Below, one piece after another: positions 58,686 through 64,000 of a stretch of 64,000 nucleotides of DNA; the stretch's first letter is position 1, and every line of letters starts with the position of its first letter. Made by a program: the position numbers and the translations under genes. This DNA comes from JAWPMT01 sp965267435. Its GTDB lineage: Bacteria; Bacteroidota; Bacteroidia; Cytophagales; Cyclobacteriaceae. The stretch lies in the NCBI GenBank assembly GCA_965267435.1, contig OZ253960.1:124001-188000 (forward strand). The letters are read 5' to 3'. The notes below the pieces were generated by a model. It saw only the letters and a program-made list of their open reading frames with translations, ran no database searches and was not told the DNA's origin.

Positions 58686-61592
58686 ATGATGTTCAAAACC
58701 CGATCGCTTACCGCAATCGTGCTGCTAGTTCTGGTTGGATCCTTTTACTCCTGCGAAAAACCTCTGGAATCAGACCCACTCGCTTGGCCGGAAATCACGA
58801 ATGAGACCCAACCCTGGACCCGATGGTGGTGGCATGGCAATGCCGTGACAAAGGAAGGGATCACATCCGAACTGGAGGCTCTGAAGGGCATAGGTATTGG
58901 CGGTGTAGAGCTCACGCCGATCTTCGGCATCATCGGAAAGGAGGAGCAATTCATCGACTACCTCTCGCCGGAGTGGATGGAGATGTTCATGCACACGCTG
59001 ACGGAGGCTCAGCGATTGGGCCTGGGCGTGGACATGGCGACTGGAACAGGTTGGCCTTTTGGCGGGCCCTGGATCGGGGCAGATCACGCCCCTAAGAATA
59101 TGGTCTCCAAGAAATTTGAACTACATGGGGGAGAGAAGCTAAGGGAACCCGTCCAGTACACCCAGAAGCCACTGGTTCGATCCGTGACCAACATGGTGTA
59201 CCAACTCTATGGCATTTACCGCGTGCCGGGGGAAGAGATCACGGGGTCTATGAAAGAGCCACAGTTTCTCGAGCAGCGACCGAGGTTGAATATCAGCGAT
59301 ATCGACGAGCCAATTTCCAGCAACGCTAATCTCCAAGCTTTGGCGCTGGACCAGGTAAGGTTTGAAAAGGAGTTGCCATTGGTGACATTGATGGCTTACA
59401 GTGACGAGGGTCAGGTGGTGGATTTGACGAAGCGAGTGGCCGGGGATGGTCTGTTGGATTGGGTGGCCCCGGAGGGCTCTTGGGAACTTGTCGCGCTTTT
59501 CCAGGGATGGCATGGCAAGATGGTAGAGCGGGCCGCGCCAGGGGGTGAGGGCAACACATTGGATCACTTCTCAGAGGTGGCGATAAGTACGTATCTGGCT
59601 CGTTTCGATAGCGCCTTTGCAGATGCCGACATCGGTTACCTCCGCGCCTTTTTCAACGATTCCTATGAGGTGGATGACGCGCGTGGGGAAGCCGATTGGA
59701 CGCCGGAGCTACTTGATGAATTTGAGCGAAGAAGAGGTTACGACCTGCGCCACTACCTTCGAGAGCTATTGAGTGGGAGTGACGATGAGATGTCCCGGAG
59801 GGTCCTTTCCGACTACCGTGAGACCATTGGTGAGTTGCTGCTGGAGAAGTTCACAAACAATTGGGATCAGTGGGCTGAGGCTCAAGGAGCACTCATTCGA
59901 AGTCAGGCGCACGGATCCCCCGGCAACCTGCTGGATCTGTATGCGGCCAGCGATATTCCCGAGACGGAAGGCACCGATCCGATCGCCAGTCAGTTTGCCT
60001 CCTCGGCGGCCCACGTTTCTGGCAAGCGACTGTCCTCCTCCGAGGCTGCTACATGGCTGGATGAGCATTTCCTCTCGTCCCTGGCCGATATCAGGGCAAA
60101 TGTGGAGCGGTATCTACTGAGTGGTATCAATCACGTGTTTTATCATGGGACGGCTTATAGTCCCGACGATGAGCCCTGGCCCGGTTACCTTTTTTACGCG
60201 GCCATCCATGCCAACGATCGCAATACCTGGTGGCAAGACTTTGGTCAACTCAATCAATACATTGCCAGAGTGCAGTCGTTTCTGCAGGCGGGTAAGCCTG
60301 CCAATGAGGTGCTCGTGTACTTCCCAATCCATGATCTGTACGCTACTCCAGGTCATGAGAGGCTCGTTCACTTTGACCTGGGAAGAGGCGCCTTCGAAGA
60401 GTCGTCCGCTGATGTGGTGGCTACCTGGCTGCGTGAGAATGGGTACTCTTTTGATTTCATTTCCGATGCTCAATTGCTCACGGCAGCTGGCTCGTCTTCC
60501 ATTACTACGGCTGGCGGTGATTATCGGGTGCTCTTTGTGCCCGCCTGTGAATACATGCCCATCTCGACGCTGCAGAAGATTTTGGAGTTAGCCCGAGCAG
60601 GGACAACTGTCATCTTCGAAGGCGGGTTGCCGCAAGGTCCTCCAGGCATGAAAGACCTGGAGAACCGGCAGGCGAGATTTGATCAGTTGGTAGGGGACTT
60701 ACAAAAAGCAGAGAGTGTAACTACGACCAACGACATTGCCGAGGCGCTGGCTTCTCAATCTGGTGTCAGACGAGAGCCAATGGTCGACCTTGGCCTCCAG
60801 TGGATCAAAAGGGATACCGGGGAAGGGAGCTACTATTTTGTTGTCAACCAGAGTGACACGCCCATCGACGGGTACGTCCCGCTATCGGCCCCTGCGGAAA
60901 GCGCAGTTATCTTTGATCCTGAAACAGGGATCAATGGCGTGGCGGAGACACGTAGTGCCGATGTGGGAATTGACGTGTACCTTCAGTTGGCTCCGGGGGA
61001 GTCATTGATCGTGGGTACTCACGACTACACCATTTCCGGAACTTCATTTCCATACTTCGAAGAGAGGGGTGAACCAACAGTCCTTAGCCGTCCGTGGGAG
61101 GTTGCTTTCCTGAGGGGAGGGCCCACATTGCCGGAGCCTGTGACAGACAGGGACCTTTTGCCGTGGACCTCTTTGGACAATGAAGATGTTTCCGAATTTT
61201 CCGGTACAGCTTCCTATAGGACAACCTTTGATCGTCCTGCCGGAGATGTGTGGAAGCTCGACCTGGGAACAGTAAAGGAGAGCGCCCGTGTCTTTGTCAA
61301 CGGTAAGGAGGTTGGAATACTCATCGGACCGGAATACTCCCTAATTCTTGCTGCCGCGGATCTTACGCCGACCAATACACTGGAAATCCAGGTAACCAAC
61401 CTCATGGCCAACCGCATTGCTGATATGGACAAGAAAGGCGTCTTCTGGAAGAAGTTTTACAACATCAACTTTCCTGCGCGGCTGGCTGCAAACCGTACAG
61501 CGGGCTTGTTTGATGCTTCGGAGTGGGAGCCAATGGAATCGGGTTTGATTGGACCAGTGACACTGACGGCTCTGGAGGAGGTGAGTTTTTGA
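58686..61592 (+). CDS. Glycoside hydrolase family 106-like alpha-L-rhamnosidase lipoprotein
   Basis: The 968-residue protein has a lipoprotein signal (ending GSFYSC). The opening ETQPWTRWWWHGNAVTKEGI followed by LEALKGIGIGGVELTPIFG, DMATGTGWPFGGPW, and FFNDSYEVDDARGEADWTP are typical of GH106 rhamnosidases. A C-terminal beta-sandwich (GTASYRTTFDRPAGDVWKLD to FVNGKEVGILIG) follows. Catalytic residues are not assigned here. It removes alpha-L-rhamnose from glycans; with the sulfatases and KduD-like enzyme this suggests degradation of rhamnose- and uronate-containing sulfated polysaccharides. Confidence 0.87.
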   Translation: MMFKTRSLTAIVLLVLVGSFYSCEKPLESDPLAWPEITNETQPWTRWWWHGNAVTKEGITSELEALKGIGIGGVELTPIFGIIGKEEQFIDYLSPEWMEMFMHTLTEAQRLGLGVDMATGTGWPFGGPWIGADHAPKNMVSKKFELHGGEKLREPVQYTQKPLVRSVTNMVYQLYGIYRVPGEEITGSMKEPQFLEQRPRLNISDIDEPISSNANLQALALDQVRFEKELPLVTLMAYSDEGQVVDLTKRVAGDGLLDWVAPEGSWELVALFQGWHGKMVERAAPGGEGNTLDHFSEVAISTYLARFDSAFADADIGYLRAFFNDSYEVDDARGEADWTPELLDEFERRRGYDLRHYLRELLSGSDDEMSRRVLSDYRETIGELLLEKFTNNWDQWAEAQGALIRSQAHGSPGNLLDLYAASDIPETEGTDPIASQFASSAAHVSGKRLSSSEAATWLDEHFLSSLADIRANVERYLLSGINHVFYHGTAYSPDDEPWPGYLFYAAIHANDRNTWWQDFGQLNQYIARVQSFLQAGKPANEVLVYFPIHDLYATPGHERLVHFDLGRGAFEESSADVVATWLRENGYSFDFISDAQLLTAAGSSSITTAGGDYRVLFVPACEYMPISTLQKILELARAGTTVIFEGGLPQGPPGMKDLENRQARFDQLVGDLQKAESVTTTNDIAEALASQSGVRREPMVDLGLQWIKRDTGEGSYYFVVNQSDTPIDGYVPLSAPAESAVIFDPETGINGVAETRSADVGIDVYLQLAPGESLIVGTHDYTISGTSFPYFEERGEPTVLSRPWEVAFLRGGPTLPEPVTDRDLLPWTSLDNEDVSEFSGTASYRTTFDRPAGDVWKLDLGTVKESARVFVNGKEVGILIGPEYSLILAAADLTPTNTLEIQVTNLMANRIADMDKKGVFWKKFYNINFPARLAANRTAGLFDASEWEPMESGLIGPVTLTALEEVSF

Positions 61593-61656
61593 AAATGATT
61601 CAACATAATTCACTCTGTCTGTAACCAGGCCAATCGTGATCACCGGATACATCCAC

Positions 61657-61664
61657 TACATTTG
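61657..61664 (+). promoter_or_regulatory. Putative -7 box (TACATTTG) directly before the sugar dehydrogenase gene
   Basis: TACATTTG is a perfect TAnnTTTG match eight bases before the ATG at 61673, predicting a near-leaderless transcript. No -33 TTTG is seen. Confidence 0.38.
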
Positions 61665-61672
61665 ACCCTTCC

Positions 61673-63388
61673 ATGACTAAAGACCTTTCGGCACTTCGAC
61701 TCCCTGTTCAGGCCCTGATTTTTATCAGTACTTTGTCGTTGCTGTTTCTCGTCGACTGTACGGGCCCGTCGCAAAGTGAAAGCTATCTGTCAGATTCCAC
61801 AATGATCACGGCGGGACAAGCCCTGTTTGAAACGCATTGTGGTACTTGTCATCTGTTTGCAGGAGATGGCAGCGGTCCAGCACTAGGAGGGATTACCACT
61901 GAGACATCTCCGCAATGGGTGGAGCAGTTCATCGCAGATCCGATGGGAGTGATTGCCTCGGGTGATGACCGTGCAGTGCAGGTAGATAAAGAATTTGTAG
62001 GTGTGATGCCTGCTTTCGGTTTTCTGCCTGAGAGCGACATCCAGTCGCTCGTGGCATACATTCACTCTAATCGGGCCGTGGCTGCATCGGACAGCAAAAA
62101 GCTTGTTCCTGGCCTTAAAAATCCTATCCCAGAGGCCATCGAACTCTCAGATGTGGTAGTAGAGATCGAGCCGGTATTCACGGCGCCGGCCACTGCGGAG
62201 AAGCGACCCCTGGCCAGAATTACCAAGATGGAGCCAAGTCCCTTTGGGGATTTGTTTTTGGTGGACCTCAACGGCGTCCTCTACCGCATAAATAATAGAA
62301 GGCCTGAGACCTATCTGGATCTGAGGGAGGAGGAGTACTTTATTAACAAACCAGGTCTGGCCACAGGATTTGGAAGCTTTGCCTTCCATCCTGATTTTGT
62401 AGAGAATGGCAGGTTGTACACCACGCACACTGAGAAAGGTGCCGGCCGATCAGCCGACTTTTCTTTGCCAGATTCACTCCGGGCGTTGCAGTGGATCCTC
62501 ACAGAATGGCAAACGGATGCTCCCGGAGAGGTGCCCTTCCATGGTACCTCCAGAGAGCTGATGCGTATCGACTACACCTGGCATATCCATGGAGTCCAAA
62601 ATATCGCTTTCAATACTACTGCAACAAAAGGAGATTCCGATTATGGACATCTTTACATCGGTGCGGGAGATGGTCGGGCCGCCCTTAATGGGTACCCTTC
62701 TATCGTGGAGGGCATTACATCCATTTGGGGTGCGTTGTTGAGGATCGATCCGCTCGGGACTAACAGTGGCAATGGCCAATATGGGATTCCCTCTGACAAT
62801 CCGTTCGTCGGTGAGACTGGTGCCGTAGAGGAGATCTTTACCCACGGTTTTCGCAATCCGCATCTATTCATGTGGAGGGATGATGGCCGGATGATCCTGA
62901 CCAATATCGGCGAAAAGAACCTGGAAAGTATCTATGTGATTGAAAAAGGGGCGGATTACGGCTGGCCTCGTAGGGAAGGTAATCTCGAGATCAAGTTTGG
63001 AGATGAGACCTCTGAAGTCTACCCACTGCCACCTGACGACAGTGGCTATACCTATCCCGCCGCACAATTCGATCACGATGAAGCAGGGGCCATTTGCGGT
63101 GGCTACATCTACGAGGGTGCGGTTGAAGCGCTGAGAGGCAAGTATCTCTTCGGGAGCATTGTCAGCGGTCGGTTGTTCTTCGTCGACGCCATGGACTTGA
63201 AGCCCAATTCCTCAGCTGTGATACGTGAATTTCGTGTGCAGCTAGATGGCGAGACAGGTACACTTCGAGAGCACTTTGGTGGAGGAAGGATTGATCTACG
63301 CTATGGTTATGATGCCGACGGAGATCTGTACATCATGACCAAGTTTGATGGCAGTGTCTACAAGATCAAGGGTCTTGCACCTGCTTAG
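61673..63388 (+). CDS. Cytochrome c-PQQ-type sugar dehydrogenase fusion lipoprotein
   Basis: This 571-residue protein has an N-terminal hydrophobic signal with a likely lipobox (LLFLVDC). A cytochrome c domain follows, with the heme motif ETHCGTCHLF and a distal methionine in FVGVMPAFG (about 50-130). A six-bladed propeller comes next, with segments typical of glucose/sorbosone dehydrogenases: FGSFAFHPDF, HLYIGAGDGRAAL, GALLRIDPLG, IFTHGFRNPHLFMW, GADYGWPRREG and GYIYEGAVEALRGKYLFG. It likely oxidises a sugar and passes electrons to its own heme. PQQ binding is inferred. Confidence 0.9.
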   Translation: MTKDLSALRLPVQALIFISTLSLLFLVDCTGPSQSESYLSDSTMITAGQALFETHCGTCHLFAGDGSGPALGGITTETSPQWVEQFIADPMGVIASGDDRAVQVDKEFVGVMPAFGFLPESDIQSLVAYIHSNRAVAASDSKKLVPGLKNPIPEAIELSDVVVEIEPVFTAPATAEKRPLARITKMEPSPFGDLFLVDLNGVLYRINNRRPETYLDLREEEYFINKPGLATGFGSFAFHPDFVENGRLYTTHTEKGAGRSADFSLPDSLRALQWILTEWQTDAPGEVPFHGTSRELMRIDYTWHIHGVQNIAFNTTATKGDSDYGHLYIGAGDGRAALNGYPSIVEGITSIWGALLRIDPLGTNSGNGQYGIPSDNPFVGETGAVEEIFTHGFRNPHLFMWRDDGRMILTNIGEKNLESIYVIEKGADYGWPRREGNLEIKFGDETSEVYPLPPDDSGYTYPAAQFDHDEAGAICGGYIYEGAVEALRGKYLFGSIVSGRLFFVDAMDLKPNSSAVIREFRVQLDGETGTLREHFGGGRIDLRYGYDADGDLYIMTKFDGSVYKIKGLAPA

Positions 63389-63444
63389 TGAGAACGATTC
63401 CGTTCGTTTCGAGCCGTTACCTGCCTTATCATTACATTTAATGT

Positions 63445-64000
63445 ATGAGAAAACTCCTTGTCCTCCTTGGGCTTTGTCTGACGATCCCTTTACAAGCCCA
63501 GGATCTAATACAAATAGGTGGTGATTGGGCTGGGAATTCGACCTTTATGAATTCCCAATTTCATGTGACCTTCTCGTTTGAACAATCTGGGAGCCAGTTG
63601 GAAGGCATCTCTACCACGGTATCCATGGATCAAAAAGACTCAGCAGTCGTAGCTTTCACTGGCGTTATCGAGGGGAATAGTGTCGAGATCTTTGCCACCG
63701 AATTTGTATACAAACAAGGCAATGCCTGCCTATCCAACAGCGTGCTGACATTCTCTGCGGGTGAGGAGCAAAATTCATTGATTGGTAAGTGGAAGGGAGA
63801 CATGCGACTGAGCTCGTGCCCGCCCCTCGTCGGAGGAGATATCAAACTGTACAAACGTACACCTAAGCCCCGTCCGCGTATGGAGGCCACGGCTTCCACG
63901 GACCCACTGGCCGTACTCGGAGATGACTACATTGCCAGCTCCCTGATGTTGGAGTTGGAAAACACCTATCACGCCTTGCTGATCGGTGTTGAAGATTACA
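63445..64000 (+). CDS. Secreted protein with likely caspase-like (peptidase C14) domain, cut by right edge
   Basis: The frame is open from ATG at 63445 to the end of the window (185 codons). It begins with a signal peptide (MRKLLVLLGLCLTIPLQAQ), then a beta-rich domain (IQIGGDWAGNSTFMNSQ, FSFEQSGSQLEGIS, NSLIGKWKGDMRLSSC), a proline/basic linker (KRTPKPRPRME), and DDYIASSLMLELENTYHALLIGVEDY at the end. YHALLIGVEDY matches the first strand of caspase-like peptidases (typically ALLIGI-xxY). The catalytic His and Cys would lie beyond the edge, so the protease call is tentative. Confidence 0.72.
   Translation, partial: MRKLLVLLGLCLTIPLQAQDLIQIGGDWAGNSTFMNSQFHVTFSFEQSGSQLEGISTTVSMDQKDSAVVAFTGVIEGNSVEIFATEFVYKQGNACLSNSVLTFSAGEEQNSLIGKWKGDMRLSSCPPLVGGDIKLYKRTPKPRPRMEATASTDPLAVLGDDYIASSLMLELENTYHALLIGVEDY

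Noticed and set aside
1..64000. CRISPR arrays, tRNA or rRNA genes, insertion sequences, prophage
   Set aside because: No regularly spaced direct repeats, no cloverleaf or rRNA-like sequence, and no transposase, integrase or phage structural proteins were noticed on reading both strands. A tRNAscan, Infernal or ISfinder run would be decisive.

Overview
The window looks like a chromosomal segment of a Bacteroidota (Bacteroidetes) bacterium, probably a free-living, possibly marine heterotroph. The evidence is an Oar-like TonB-dependent receptor with an N-terminal carboxypeptidase-regulatory domain, lipoprotein signals ending in Ser-Cys, Bacteroidota-only conserved proteins, very weak Shine-Dalgarno sequences, and a recurring TAnnTTTG -7 promoter box. 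Base composition looks balanced, near half G+C by eye (not computed). The order cannot be fixed from this sequence. No rRNA, tRNA, CRISPR array, transposase or prophage gene was found; the segment reads as ordinary chromosome with small repeat islands.

Layout. 1-12100 is mostly housekeeping: the 3' part of mutS2 (cut by the left edge), a cytochrome b5-like protein and a BadF-type kinase in an overlapping operon, the TonB receptor with a strong terminator, a lipoprotein with helix-hairpin-helix repeats, a conserved protein facing an orphan ParA, then sprT-like, der and era on the minus strand. 12457-24000 holds a TPR-histidine kinase, an exported amidohydrolase, a metallo-beta-lactamase-fold enzyme, an oligopeptidase B-like lipoprotein, a membrane protein, an exported Gfo/Idh/MocA oxidoreductase and a hairpin-rich intergenic island (21614-21822). 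24217-33371 is a carbon-metabolism block: 3-hydroxyacyl-CoA dehydrogenase, GH13, class II aldolase, GH31 and a CBM20-GH77 4-alpha-glucanotransferase, suggesting intracellular use of alpha-glucans.

34510-40040 contains an enolase-superfamily protein, an ASCH-domain protein, an ECF sigma factor with a membrane partner, and a tandem family of four tiny membrane-anchored coiled-coil proteins ending in a shared Cys-x-Gly motif. The fourth copy is frameshifted and was recovered by reading the minus strand across the shift. 40041-43294 encodes a ROK sugar kinase and a tail-specific protease.

43430-64000 is rich in exported enzymes: an intradiol-dioxygenase-like protein, KduD-like dehydrogenase, BD-FAE-like esterase, two sulfatases, a phosphatase, a GH106-like rhamnosidase and a cytochrome c-sugar dehydrogenase fusion. 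Together these suggest breakdown of sulfated, rhamnose- and uronate-containing polysaccharide, but there is no SusC/SusD pair, so it is not a standard polysaccharide utilisation locus. The right edge cuts a secreted protein just where a caspase-like (peptidase C14) domain seems to begin.

The most unusual items are the four-copy coiled-coil family with its conserved leaders, the hairpin island at 21.6-21.8 kb, the interspersed intergenic repeats at 20.4, 34.3 and 36.5 kb, and the truncated caspase-like gene. No complete new defence or mobile system could be demonstrated.
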